Positions 32,917 through 44,699 of a stretch of DNA of 64,000 nt are shown here, piece after piece (position 1 is the stretch's first letter; each line of letters begins with the position of its first letter). The stretch covers positions 57,472,584 to 57,536,583 of the forward strand of contig CM062296.1 of assembly GCA_031216915.1 (NCBI GenBank), given 5' to 3'. The translations under genes were made by a program, and so were the position numbers. The notes under the pieces were generated by a model. The model worked only from the letters and a program-made list of their open reading frames with translations. It did not search any database and was not told the DNA's origin. This stretch comes from Pictodentalium vernedei. Its lineage: Eukaryota > Mollusca > Scaphopoda > Dentaliida > Dentaliidae.

Positions 32917-34589
32917 TGTCAGGGCAAAGCCAGCCTAAATATAGGGGCAAGGGGCCTCATGTATAAAGATATTGTAAGTTCAAAAGATATTCCGCATCAA
33001 GGCGAAAAACCTACGTGAATTTCACTACTCTGTGAAGCTGGTCATGGTAAAAACACACGTGGTGTATATCCAGCTTCAGCGCAGGGACCCAGGGGAGAAA
33101 CGGTATGTTAGATAAGGTCTAATCTCATTTAATTTATACAGTAGTCACGAGTCTTACGAGACGTAATCGGTTGGTGGCAGGATATCGTCAAGGTCAAATT
33201 GAGAAACGAGATTCTAAAAGATAGAAATGTCTGTCGTGTCGTCACCTGATCATTAGTACAGCAATGAATGGCAGGAACGAATCGGTTCTCTCGACAAGTG
33301 AAATCACCGTTAAGTCACGCTCGAGATGACTTGTATTGATTCTGCCTCGATATACGTCATCTCCCACCGTTTTGGCAGATGGACAGATGAGCGTCTGTCC
33401 ACCTGACAGTTTAGGGTAAAAAGTATATATACCTTGAAGAGCAGAGCATTAGACACACACTTGGGGTCACACACACGTCGGTGAAGTCCAGGGCAGGCGG
33501 ACTGTTTCCTGGCATAGGGGTACCTTCGATCACAGGACCCTGAAACGGCTGGAATCGCCAGACAGGGCATTCCACGATTGATTTAGCTTAAGGTTGATAG
33601 GCGGCTACAGTGCCAAATTTGTTGAGGAAGAAAACCCAAGGTGAAACGTTAAAGTTTAGATTGTCGAGTAGCAGGTATCAGCCTGCAATAGTCAGAAGTG
33701 TAGGTTAATTGTATTGTGCGTATTAACCCTTTGAAGCGTCAGACTGATTGCGTTCTGAGTAGTTTATTTTGCTGTCGAAGCATCGTAATACCGACTGGAG
33801 ATCGGTGTGAGTGACAATTTCACCCTAACACAAAAAGGGGCATTTGTGAATCGAGAATTCAACCAGGAACAGTGAACATTTCAATAGGACTTTCACGGAG
33901 GACTTTCAAAAGGCACATAAGGTATGAGTAGACAATATCTGACCCAAATCAGAAGTTCGGTGGCTTTATAGATGACAAACATTGCTGGTCGGAACCCTTC
34001 GACAGCCAGAGGTACAGTTACACGCAGACGTTGACATTTGAGCCTAAGCGGGTGAAGCTCTTACGGCGATTTCACGCTAATAACATTTCAGATTTGTGAA
34101 GCTCTTATGGCGAGCTCTCCGTAATATAATTTCAGATTTGTGAAGCTCTTATGGCGAGCTCACGGTAGTAACATTTCCAGAGTGTAGACTATAGTGCCAG
34201 TACAGGGTTATAGAGTGACTATATAATTGTTGAGAATTATTTAACCCTAACAACCCATTTTCTGTGAAAAGAATCGAATTGTTGATTGTTGAAATATTGA
34301 AACGGCTTCATTTTTATGTGTAAATAAAAGAATGGTTGTTACTTTAAGTCATTCTTTCCATTACACAGCCTGAAGTAATTAGGAATCACACCTAACGGAA
34401 ATCGAACCTATCTTAGGCCAATTTGGCAGAGGAGAAATCACAGCGCCGGTCGAACTCAGCTCCCAGCGCCGAGTTCGCGGCACCAGGATTTCGACTCTCT
34501 ACGTCGGCCTAATTTTCCCGCAATTTCATCAGCGGGACTAAATAACCCCACGTCAGCCCAGGCCTTACGGGGCCTCGGGTGTCCTGACA
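32917..34589. mobile_element. Solo LTR-like unit, 1673 bp, fossil
   Basis: Starts TGTCAGG and ends CCTGACA, a 7-bp inverted pair with TG...CA ends as in LTRs. TAGGA stands directly outside both ends (32912-32916 and 34590-34594), a 5-bp target duplication. An AATAAA lies at 34322-34327. Three direct copies of a GTGAAGCTCTTATGGCGAGC motif, period about 49 bp, lie at 34044-34165. No coding domain was found, so it fits a solo LTR. The family (Gypsy, BEL or other) cannot be told. The perfect target duplication suggests moderate age. Confidence 0.65.
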
Positions 34590-34609
34590 TAGGAATATAT
34601 TGAATTTCA

Positions 34610-34750
34610 ATTAGTCTAGGGTGGGGTTTAGAATTGGGGGTGGGGGTAGGGTTAGGGTCAGTAAAGGGTAGGGTCAGGGTTTGCTACCATCCCAAAACTT
34701 TTTTCCAAAAATCGCTTGTTTTAATATAATGGACATGCATTTTATCGTAG
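34610..34750. repeat. Direct repeat with telomere-like motif, right copy
   Basis: Matches 32765-32905, with GGGTAGGGTTAGGGTCAGTA and TATAATGGACATGCATTTTA. The LTR-like unit lies between the two copies. Confidence 0.8.
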
Positions 34751-34793
34751 TCCCATAAAAATAGCCACATAACTACCAATTGTTAGAACGTCC

Positions 34794-35245
34794 GTGCGAA
34801 AGGTCTTTATTAGAGACCTTTTGCTCAACGACCGACGACTGAAGAGAATTACGAATGGGGTACTACGTCGCTGGAATTTGTGTTCTTCCCGTCAGCTGCC
34901 GTTTTCACTTATCCGAAGTAACGACTACGATTTATCATTAAAACACGCAGATATATCATATTGCAAAACGTGTGAGAGCGTTTCTCCGTCACTTAATGTA
35001 GGGGTTGATTCTAAGATTATGTACTTAAACTGTAATGGCAATGTGGCCTAACTTTCCATCTCTCACTGGCAATCAAATCATTCATCGCCGCGAAACACGA
35101 GAAAATTGCAAAACACAAACGCACTCGTAGTCGTAAATTCTACGAAAAGGTTTTTGGACGTCCTACGAATTTACGACTAGTGTTAACCTTTAGTAATGTT
35201 TAGCAGTCGTCGCTCATCATGCGAAAGGTGTCTATTGAGAAAGTG
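34794..35245. repeat. Imperfect inverted-repeat element
   Basis: GTGCGAAAGGTCTTTATTAG with CGACCGACGACTG at the left is matched, inverted, by AGCAGTCGTCGCTCATCATG and CGAAAGGTGTCTA at the right. A second stem, AGTCGTAAATTC / GAATTTACGACT, lies at 35130-35180. An 85-codon open frame at 34794-35051 lies inside but shows no family resemblance. Confidence 0.55.
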
Positions 35246-36399
35246 AAAGAAAGTATTACATTTTAAGAGTTCTTACATGTAACTTTGTAAAAAACAATAC
35301 CACATGACCTGATATCTTTTCGTATCATCAAACTCATACTTCAAAATCTGTAAAATTCACGATCATTCACTAACATCTTGGGAGTAATCCTAGCGACAGG
35401 ATGGGGAGGGGGAAGTAGCTGATGTCTGACCCCTGAATCGGCCACAATTGTCAATAGCTTCAAACTATCAACAGTTGAAATACCATGCCGATAGCTGTAG
35501 ATTTTATTCGTGGCTGTCATCGTTTCTAACAGACATTTAGATATGTCTTAACTGGATTTCATAGAATTTTCAACTGGAGTCATTATTTCGTCCCTTGAGT
35601 GAAACAAGGCACCTCCAGATGGCGCATTGTTGCACTCAAGGGACAATTTGTAACTTTAAACCCCTAAAAGGTTATGTATGTCGAACACAACGGGGAATGT
35701 GCATAAGGATCTCTTCAGCAGTTGGAAATTCGTAGGCAGCCGTTGAAAGATACTCACTCAATGGAAGGTGGGGTTGGGTGGGGTGCAATGGTTTTCACAA
35801 CAATTGGATGTTCGTCAGCCAGAGGGTGGGCGTACAATTTGAATTTCAGTGAAGGAACAGCCCCCGAATCAAGATCCTCTGGTCACGTCCCCGAATAGGC
35901 CAATGGGAACGCAGTTGTATTCTTGCGCGAAACATAAACCAAAACCTCTGGCTGTTTGTTTTATATTTGAAACACTAGGTATAAAACAATATGGCTTAAG
36001 AGTTTGGGGATTTTGTTTTTCTTAATGAGAACTCGGCATATTTACCTTGCAGGGGCTATTGTTGGAATGGTTGACAGACACCGCATTATTTTCTACAATG
36101 AGATTCGATGCTCATTCGAAGATGTAGTGTCTGTTTCTCAAGCCATGGAGGAATCGTTTATCGAGTTTGAAAAGATAGTCCATATAATATGTAACTCCAA
36201 TGTACAGACACTCGTTCAGTTTGTTTGGTAAACACTCGGCCCTGACCTAATTTATTGGACTCATTTCGTGAATATCAGCGTAAACTGAGGACTCGTCAGA
36301 TATCTTCAGTTTTACATTTATATGGAAGTACAGCCATGCGATTGTTCGAAAATGAATCGAATCTCGAATCGGTTCCGTCCTTCCGTGATATCCCAGCCA
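35246..36399. other. Non-coding stretch with one small hairpin
   Basis: Hairpin CGTCCCTTGAGTG / CACTCAAGGGACA at 35582-35645; its CCCTTGAGTG stem is also seen near 14897. A 75-codon open frame at 36004-36231 starts with a hydrophobic stretch (MGILFFLMRT) but has no recognised family and no supporting context. Confidence 0.4.
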
Positions 36400-36835
36400 T
36401 GAGAGGATGGATTTAAATTAAATTTGGTATGAAGGATCCTTGTGACAAGCCGCTCCTGCGCATGTTATAACAAAGTTGCACGTATATTTGTTATCAAAGT
36501 TACGATCCTCAATTTGTCAATTTTTCATGAGAGTTTTTTTCATCTGCAGTAGTATCTCAGCAGTGAGTGGATGGAAACCAATGAAATTTGGTAAGCGGGA
36601 TCATTGTGACAGGCCGCTCCTGCAAATGTTATAGAAAGGTCGCTTTGTCCATCCGTCCGTCCATCCATCCCCCCGTCCGTCCGTCCGTCCATCTGCGGCA
36701 TTACCTCAACAGCGAGTGGATGAATTTCATTGAAAGTTGGTATTAGGGATCGTTATGAAAAGCCGCTCCTTCGCATATTATAAAAGCGTTACCGACTTAC
36801 TTTTCACAAAAGTTACGGTCCTTGCATTTCAAGGG
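36400..36835. repeat. Three diverged tandem units, period about 155 bp
   Basis: Each has GAGTGGATG, AAATTTGGTA, GGATC-x-TTGTGACA and GCCGCTCCTGC-like motifs, at about 36401, 36560 and 36711. CCGTCCGTCCGTCCATC tracts lie between units. The style resembles the tandem cores of molluscan dispersed repeats. Confidence 0.75.
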
Positions 36836-36879
36836 CACGTGCCAAATTATTTACAATAGCGGGAGATCACAACTGCTGG

Positions 36880-37131
36880 TTAACCCTTTACCTAACATGA
36901 AAAGCAGACGACACTTGCAAAACAAATTCTTGAATAACTAATTTTTTTTCATTTTTTGTCTCAAAAACATAGGTTATGACCCCTCATTGGAACGAGCTCG
37001 ACGAGCTCGTTCCAATGAGGGGTCATAACCTATGTTTTTGAGACAAAAAATGAAAAAATAATGAAAATTCATTGGCGATTTTTAAGAATAGCGCTGGCCG
37101 GTTTTGGCCGTTACGTTGGGTAAAGGGTTAA
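36880..37131. mobile_element. TTAA-flanked palindromic element, family 1, type b, copy 2
   Basis: TTAACCCTTTACCTAACATG to GTTGGGTAAAGGGTTAA. Nearly perfect arms with TGTCTCAAAAACATAGGTTA; apex GGAACGAGCTCGACGAGCTC. Confidence 0.9.
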
Positions 37132-38028
37132 CTAAGTCGACTGCCGGTGAGCATCCATCAGTTTTGCTGATATTCTTGTGTAATAAAGAAAATGAAAGCA
37201 TCAAAAGCGCACTCCCGTGCACTCGGGGTCACACTGCTTGAATACAGTATACGTAGATGGTATTTACTCGTAATAGCGTAATGGGAGCACAATGATATTA
37301 GAACACAACTACGCGCTGATTATAGTACTATCGATATTCTTATCAGTACGACGTAATGCACGACGGCTGATACAAGTGTAATATCGTACCGTTGCAGGTA
37401 ACGTATTCTGTGATTTTTCCATTGCGCGTACCCGTGCCAAGGCAAGTCCGATAGGCACCAGAAATGTTATCGTGGAACACAAAACGTTGCTCAGTATGGC
37501 ATCAAGATGCCGCGAGAATAATATCAAAGACATTGCCGCAGTAGCTTTGATTTATTATCGTTCCACGGACAATGTGTAAATATGTTAGATTAGTCGTAGA
37601 GATTCCACATAATTCCGTAACTGAAGCACTACCATATTGGTCATCTTGTCAAAAGTAGCTGTCATTGAACATCTCCTGCTTCGACCCATAAACATTCCCG
37701 TCTGTCATGGGAGTGTCAATCTGTGGTCCTTTGCAAAAAGAACGTTTTCTCAATGCTGTTCTGCCAGTTTTGGAGGTGACTGAAACTCGTCTTGATGCAA
37801 CGTGTTGAACGAGGACTGGCCATCCGTATAGTCGTTATAGAATGACATGTCCAGATACGCTCACATATAAATGCACTCTCCCGTTTTTCCTAGATCTGAA
37901 TGGCGGCATGGTCAGCACGATCGCCAACAACCGCTGTTCTTATGAAATTATCTTGGTCGGCCGTTACAGATATAGATTTTGGACAACAGGAAGGATTTCT
38001 CCGTTCTTTTTCTCAGGCGCTGTCTTTT
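37132..38028. other. Non-coding stretch
   Basis: No recognisable gene or repeat. Short open frames on both strands overlap each other and show no family motif. Confidence 0.4.
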
Positions 38029-38342
38029 CAGTTAAAACTAGAAGTCCTGTCACGAATAGAGTGCTTATCTAGGCTTAAATGCACGTTGGAATTGCGCGCA
38101 ATTGCCATATCGAATGGCATCCAAAGCACGGCAGGTTCTCTTGGTTACTTATAGCAAACACATGCAATGTTTCTGCCAATTGACCTCCAAGTTATCCGGA
38201 GGTCCATTGGCTGAAACAATGCTTGTGCACAGGCCATATGTACAGAATTGGATAGCTTTACTTGGGCCATAACGCGTACATTAACGCGCATATCAACGTG
38301 CTATTTGTGTGCATTTCATGACGGGACTTCTAGTTTTAACTG
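38029..38342. mobile_element. Palindromic non-autonomous transposon, copy C
   Basis: Same family as 8983, with CAGTTAAAACTAGAAGTCCT ends. The central palindrome carries substitutions (CTCCAAGTTATCCGGAG). In the opposite internal orientation to copies A and B. No target duplication recognised. Confidence 0.85.
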
Positions 38343-38730
38343 TAGGATGTAAGTGACCAACATTTCGCGTTTTATCGGTATCCTTCCTGTAGTGTGCTAA
38401 TAACAAAATGAGAAACATTGATGTTTGCGTTGTGGTACTCTTGAGTCCAGGAGGTATAACGAGGAGGATGGGGTGGGAGGTAGGAGATATTTGTCCACCC
38501 CACCTCAATATTTATTCCAGTCGGGGCATTTTCTGTTGGATTGAGGTCTTAGATATCGTTTTTCTCTTGCTCGTAATTATGTTCTTTCTTACGAAACTAG
38601 ATTTAATACTTGGACTTGTGTCACGGAAGTCATACAAATGGACAGCTGTGTAACACGATTCCCGCAGTTTGGAAAGCCAGCTTGACCAATTTGAAGTTCA
38701 CTAATTGTTGCCTGAATTACACTGTATGTA
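38343..38730. other. Non-coding stretch
   Basis: Nothing recognised. Confidence 0.3.
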
Positions 38731-39030
38731 TGGGGGAGCGGTGGCTCCATAGTCACGGCACTAGACTTCCAATCGAAATTTCCGCGGTTCAATCCCCGAG
38801 AGAAGCAACTGCTCTGTACCCCTGGGCTAGCCGCTTGATGCCGACTGCCGTCTGTACGGTGGCGTTGTGTACTAAAGCATACTGCACGTCGATGGTGCAC
38901 TTGTCTTCATGTAATGGTAACCATACTTGTGCGGAGTTGGTACGTTGAAGCGTCGAATATTACACGCAGCCACTCGATACTTCTCTCCGGGTACTGTGGC
39001 TTCCTCCACTAGTAAAACTCTATATGTATA
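38731..39030 (+). mobile_element. tRNA-derived SINE, copy 2
   Basis: GGGGGAGCGGTGGCTCCATA carries an A box, and GGTTCAATCCC at about 38785 is an almost canonical Pol III B box. The body shares GCACGTCGA-GGTGC, GCGGAGTTGGTACG and TCTCTCCGGGTACTGTGGCT with copy 1. The 3' tail is lost after TAAAACT. Confidence 0.85.
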
Positions 39031-39100
39031 TTTTATTTATCAACATAAAAATGTTCAAGAAGTTTTGGATTTTGAAACATATTTTCGACTGTTTGATCTT

Positions 39101-39333
39101 TTGAACCCGAGCGGCCGCTTTTCCGTCCACCAACATGGTACGTCGTAGCGTCATTGAACAGGATGGATGTTCAGTAAATGTGTAGGGTAGACCAATCAAT
39201 ATTTTCAACGTGCAGCCCCGAGTCTGCACGTTGAAAATATTGATTGATCTACTCCAAATAATGAATATGGACTCTTCTGATTTCTGCCACTGAATTGGCA
39301 TGGAAGATACCATTACAGGTAAAAGGGGGTAAT
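39101..39333. mobile_element. TTAA-family palindromic element, family 2, copy 2
   Basis: Aligned over its length with 15732-15970, including CAATATTTTCAACGTGCAGC and its complement and the GGCATGGAAGATACCA segment. The terminal TTAACCC has decayed. Confidence 0.75.
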
Positions 39334-40492
39334 ATTCGAACAGCATCATCATAATGATATTATGTCAGGATATTTGGTCAGTCGGAAATTCACCCATCGC
39401 AGTTGTGATAAATAGGGCTATCTCCCCACCCCATCGGACATCTTCAACTGCCTCAGTCTGTGACCAATACCACTTTGTAATATCGTTAACCCCTCCAGCA
39501 TATCGACCGTATCCAGTGAGCCATTCTCAATGAGAATCCTTCAAAGTTTATTATTTTGCCACCTTATGTCGCCAACACATAGCTAATGATCTCTCATCGG
39601 AACAGGCATGGCGAGCGTTTTGTGTTTCAGGAAAATGCTTCGTAAGTGTCGTTGAGAGTAATCATTCGTCTCAACACATGCGTCACATTCTCAGACACGT
39701 GATCTATTGGTACAATATTGTTGGTATTTTAGACAGCGTGGTCTCTGTCTGGGATCACGAGAATACGCAGTAGTACACCCAATCTGACTGACAATTTGTT
39801 AAAGATTAAAAAAGTCGTCATTTTGATAAAAGGGCTCTTGGTCTGCCATTGTAATTCCAGAACGACCTGAGTAACAACTGTCTTCAACAATCCGAGTTTT
39901 TTTTATATCTAACCACAATCGGCTAACATGGATTACGACACATTGAAGGAACACTGAGTGTTTCAGCCACAAAACAATTTATAACACGAAGGTTCCGCGA
40001 TCTCGTAAATACAGTTGTACGTGTTATCATTGCCTTAGGGTTATTGGGAATCAAGAGAAGATGTTGCATAGCTCGCAGTTGTGGAAAGAGATATTCACAT
40101 AATTCGAAGAAGTAATATTTAGCGGCGACGCATTGCACCTCTAATAACCATAGGAAATTGTTAAGTCTCATCACCAGAAACAACTATCACACTCCAGAGC
40201 ATTGCGTTGTACAATGTGTTATTACTTCCTGCATTGAGTTGACTGAGCCGGATACCAAAACGGACAAGGATTTGTTCGACTTACTGAGATTGAATGACTG
40301 ATTTACGCTGTATTGTAGTCTTTTATTAGATAAGTTTCTCTTTCCCAAAATTGCCCATTATCAAGCTCGACCGATATGGCTTCAATCACGGCTGATATGA
40401 CGACAAGCTCGAGTTGTCCCATTCATGGTTACTAGGCGCAACAATTTTGCTTGCATCGAAATGCAATACGACAAAATGGTTTGACCAGGCTT
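39334..40492. other. Non-coding stretch
   Basis: No coding or repeat structure recognised. An open frame at 39923-40183 has no family motif. Confidence 0.4.
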
Positions 40493-40808
40493 ACATTTAA
40501 AACTAGAAGTCCTGTCACGAACTGTGCGCTTATATAGGCTTAATTGCGCGTAGGAATTGCGCGCAATTGTCATATCGAATGGCATCCAAAGCATGGCAGG
40601 TTCTCCTTGTTACCCATAGCAAACACAAGCAATGTTCCTGCCAATGGACCTCCGGGTTACCCGGAGGTCCATTGGCTGAAACTTTGCTTGTGCACAGGCG
40701 GTATGTGCAGAATTTGATAGCCTTACCATGGCCATAAAGCGTAGATTAACGCGCAAATCGACGTACTATTTGTGCGCATTTCAGGACAGGACTTCTAGTT
40801 TTAACTGC
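40493..40808. mobile_element. Palindromic non-autonomous transposon, copy D
   Basis: Same family as 8983, with a perfect CCAATGGACCTCCGGGTTAC centre and its complement. The ends are ACATTTAAAACTAGAAGTCC / GACTTCTAGTTTTAACTGC. No target duplication recognised. Confidence 0.85.
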
Positions 40809-40814
40809 ATGTTA

Positions 40815-40944
40815 AAGGAATTATCGTTTGTTTCTGTCTATTTCGTGAGTTATTAACCCCAAAAAACAAAGGCCAAACTATGTCTGTCCTTTGTTTTTGG
40901 GGGTTCATAACTCAGGAATAGACAGAAACAAACGATCATTCCTT
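40815..40944. repeat. Near-perfect hairpin, 130 bp
   Basis: Arms AAGGAATTATCGTTTGTTTC / GAAACAAACGATCATTCCTT. The inner part has ACAAAGG either side of CCAAACTATGTCTGT. Immediately follows transposon copy D. Non-coding. Confidence 0.85.
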
Positions 40945-42255
40945 ACAATTAAACTTGAGGGGCAATAAATTTAAACACTCTCTACTTTGCGAAGTTAAAA
41001 TAAAAACCAGGCCGCGTCATGCTTCCTAGTGATAACTGAATAAAAAGGAATAGTTTTCTAAATGTCTGTTTGAAATAACGATACATTTCACTGAAACTTG
41101 TTCTTGTGCAATTAAAATTTTATTGAACAATGAATGGCGTAAGTTATCAGGAACGTCATATGCCACACCCACACAAAACTTAATTCTCCTTTTCCACTTT
41201 ACGGGAGGGTGCTGTCGTTCAAAGCAACACTGAATTAAATTTAATTCTGATTTTGACCATTTCATGAGAAACTGAAAACACAGTTGGTAAATTTGGAGCT
41301 CGATATAAACCCAGATGACATGAAGTTGGTTGAACTTTGTCTCAGAAAGAATTTATTCAGGCTATTTGGAAATTGGAAAGTTTTGTTGGCGTGAGTTTCG
41401 TTTTTGGTTTATGAGCTGCCATTGTTTACGTTTTGATTTGGGTAAAATAAAATGACGAAACAAGCGATCATCTATTGCATACAACCAAATTGAACATGGA
41501 ATAAAAAGCATGACAAGGATTTCATTGTTTATTAAATTTTATTTTGAAAGTCATTTTAATATGACGAGATAAGTATTAATTACTTTTAATGTTGAAACAA
41601 CATGAGCGTGCAGAGAGGTTCCTTTTCATTTACACTGAGCAACTTAATTTTTAAGATAGACATTGGGGTGTGGTTTAGGGCGGGTCTAATTTTTTTTTTC
41701 ATTTCATTGTGTAATGAAAATAAGAAATTCTTTAGCCAATCATTTTGCATGAAAATGCATGAACAGAAAAAAAGTTTAATTATAATGTAAAGACTTGAAT
41801 TTGAGTTTTTGTACGATGAGGAACTAAAAATGATAATACGTTATAATTACATTGTTAATGTAGTTATACGTTTTGGGTCCAAATACTCAATTCCCATTGG
41901 TCAGCTGGATGAAAACGTCATGCCCAAATGTAATTCATTTTCCAATGAATACATTTGGTCGAACTTTGACCCGCATTTACGATAGAGCGCAGTTGACAGA
42001 ATGTAATTCGGGCGGTGTTTGGGCGGGTTTTTAACTTTTAGCGCCTCTCGCAGTTATCAACTCTTCTGCTGTTTCTTTGGTGATATTTCCCAACGGTGGC
42101 ATAAAGCCCGTTACTAAAATACTCGTTTCCATTTCTAAAGTTGTGAAAATTAAAAATCAGAGTTGTGCGCTTTGTCTTTTGTGTGAGGGTGGTTTTCCGC
42201 CTCGTTCGTTCGTACATGTTTTATTTCGTCTTTCTGCTTTGTTGTTTGGTAAAAA
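40945..42255. other. Non-coding AT-rich stretch
   Basis: Small inverted pairs at 41835-41875 (ACGTTATAATTACAT) and 41930-41962 (CCAAATGTAATTCATT). No gene recognised. Confidence 0.4.
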
Positions 42256-42490
42256 GTAGTTTAAACAGTTGCGGAATGTAATTATAAGAATTGAATGCAA
42301 TGTTTATAATCTTTATTGGAGTATGAACGTGTGGGAATGGGTACAAATTGTATGAATCCCTTAAGGATTCATACATAATTTGTACCCATTCCCACACGTT
42401 CATACTCCAATAAAGATTATAAAAATTACATTCAATTCTTAAATGGGTAGGTGAATAAAAAGAAGAAAACAGTTGTTTTAAACACAAACT
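42256..42490. repeat. Hairpin element, about 235 bp
   Basis: Outer arms AGTTTAAACAGTTG / CAGTTGTTTTAAACACAAAC; long perfect inner arms with TTTATTGGAGTATGAACGTG and its complement; apex ATCCCTTAAGGAT. Non-coding; open frames across it are palindrome by-products. Confidence 0.85.
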
Positions 42491-42534
42491 AAGATTCAGA
42501 GTCGTAAGCGAAGGTTCGTTGAAGTGGGAGAATT

Positions 42535-43245
42535 AGGGTTTAATCCTTGGAATGGGAATTCCCGGGTTCCCAGTTCAGAAAGCCGTTCACGATACCCGGG
42601 AAATCTATAACACGGAACCGGGAATTACGCATGGCCATGTTTCTGTATTGAACTCAGATTTTTTAAATTTAGAAACTGTCGAATGCAAATTGTAAGATTT
42701 CGTCAACCCTTACACGCTTGAACCTTTTACAATCCTGATTCTTGAAGAACCTCTCTCACCAAATCACTGAAGTTCGCAATCAGTTCCGGAGGACTCCTCT
42801 CTTCAACAGCAAGATCTTCACTCGCTTCAAATGTCAACCTCGTCTTCATTTTCAGAACCACATGTGTCACTCATTCCTGACTACCTCCTTCAACGTCAAC
42901 TCCTTCTTTCCTGCCGCCACCAGTATCCTCTCCTTTATTGAGGGGAGACTGGTGACGGTAGTGGAAAGTGAGGTGAAGCCGGAGGAGGTAGTGGTGATAA
43001 AACTGGCGATTTCGAAAATGAAGACAAGTTGGAAGCGGGTTGGGAGTTTTACGCTTCTCTTAGGAAAAGTTTTTTTTTCCGTGTGGAGATGGCAGATTGC
43101 CAATAAAATATTTTCATTTCACGAAAATAAATATGTGTTGTTAACTCGTAAATTTACTTGATATTATCCGGAACATTCCCCGGTTTCTGGTCCTGAGTGT
43201 AATTTTGTCCCGTTTCTATAGAAACCGGGAATATATTAAACCCAA
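42535..43245. repeat. Imperfect fold-back element with inner stem
   Basis: The left edge GGGTTTAATCC and right edge ATATTAAACCC are inverted, with CCCGGGTTCC / GAAACCGGGAA nearby. Inner arms at 42838-42935 and 42938-43030 align inverted (GTCTTCATTTTC, ACTACCTCCT, CCACCAGT). The 139-codon open frame at 42742-43161 is a by-product of this stem, not a gene. Confidence 0.65.
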
Positions 43246-43936
43246 GGGAGAGCAGATAGTTTAGCTATCCAAACATCGCCGTTTCCACTGGGAAAGGTGA
43301 GACTTTCGGAATCAGCCCTCGGTAAGTTCACATCAGCCTTGGACCTTGGGTCTCACGCTGATATGAAGTTACCTCGGGCTGATATCCTAGCCGATATGAA
43401 ACTAACCAAGTAATAACCTAAAATTCTTACGTTTTCATTCACGAATTTTCTTTTATGTTACGACAAACAAAAGTACGTAAGAACAAGAATGACTTGTGGG
43501 GACCTAACCAAGAACATGATTTCTATCAAAGTATGGGATTTTACAGTTCCCTGAAAACCACTGGGCATAGAATTATCCGCAATGAAAATGTTCGTCAAGA
43601 AAACAAAGGAAGCACAAGGGGACTTTCATTCATATAATGTAGCGTCTTGTTCATTCTGATGGTCTATATTAGCTTAAAATAACAGAGGTACTACTTATAT
43701 TTATCCACAGAATGCAATACATTTGTTGTGAGAAATCTCACCCTGTGAGAGGCTTCGTTGCAAATTATTCCCCTTGTACTGGAGGAACCACATTCACCTA
43801 AGCGTACTTGTATCCTTTTCTTAATTCAACCAGTAGACAGCATTTCCAGTATTTTTTTTATAAATAAAAGAAAATACTTTAAATTCTTATTTACAAAAAA
43901 AATATAAAATAAATAATGACCTCCCGCTATGATTGG
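43246..43936. other. Non-coding stretch
   Basis: GCTGATAT-GAAGTTACCTCGG direct motifs near 43350-43400; otherwise nothing recognised. Confidence 0.4.
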
Positions 43937-44185
43937 TTAACCCTTTACCCAATGCAGACGATATCAACATTTATTATTTTAAATATCATTTTTTAAAATA
44001 TTTCAAAGAATTTCAATACAACCATATCATGTGACCCCTCGCTGGAACGAGCTCGACGAGCTCGTTCCAACGAGGGGTCACATGATATGGTTTTGTTGAA
44101 ATATTTAGAGAAATAATATTTTTTTACCTACTGAATTTGCATTTTTCGCGGGCGGGTGCAGTCGATTCGTTGGGTAAAGGGTTAA
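43937..44185. mobile_element. TTAA-flanked palindromic element, family 1, type a, copy 2
   Basis: TTAACCCTTTACCCAATGCA to GTTGGGTAAAGGGTTAA; arms with ACAACCATATCATGTGACCC; apex GGAACGAGCTCGACGAGCTC. Confidence 0.9.
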
Positions 44186-44398
44186 GCGTTGTTTTGAAAA
44201 CAGAACTTTTGCATATAACACAGTCGCGGTCGCGTGGTGCAGTTACAGAAGACAAAACACTTTACATCAGTCTCTTTTTGTATTTACCAATAGATACAGC
44301 AACTCTCAGTCCAAAAGGGTAGTGACGCAAGACATTCTGCTAGAAACAGGCTAGCCTTCAATTAGGTCATCTCCTACGTTTAAATTCATTCGTTTCGA

Positions 44399-44457
44399 AT
44401 ATATCAGTTGAGCGGAAAAGCGAACCCGTGGTTCACTTTTCTGACCAACTGATATAT
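44399..44457. repeat. Short hairpin
   Basis: ATATATCAGTTG-AGCGGAAAAG against CTTTTCTGACCAACTGATAT, apex GCGAACCCGTGGTTC. 59 bp, non-coding. Confidence 0.75.
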
Positions 44458-44699
44458 TACCTATGACTGAATCTGAATACGTTCATAAAGATTCCTTTTC
44501 TTTGAATCAAAGCTAGGACACTTGCTCAATCGAGACATGATTACAATCAGAAATAAAGACTCAGTACAGCTACAGTTTCTTATTACGCTGCATATAGTTC
44601 CACAAATTATGTTTTTATTTTAATGTTTTTAAGGGGAATTAAATACTTATTGATTGATAGGAAAGAATACATGAATATTTTGTAAACACGGCACATTGC

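Noticed and set aside
33726-33750. Another TTAA palindrome start (TTAACCCTTTGAAG)
   Set aside because: There is no matching inverted end and no palindromic core; it lies within the LTR-like unit.
36004-36231. A 75-codon plus-strand gene with hydrophobic start
   Set aside because: No recognised family and no supporting signals; kept only as a remark in the non-coding entry.
42742-43161. A 139-codon host gene
   Set aside because: The frame lies within an imperfect fold-back whose two arms are complementary. It has no family resemblance.
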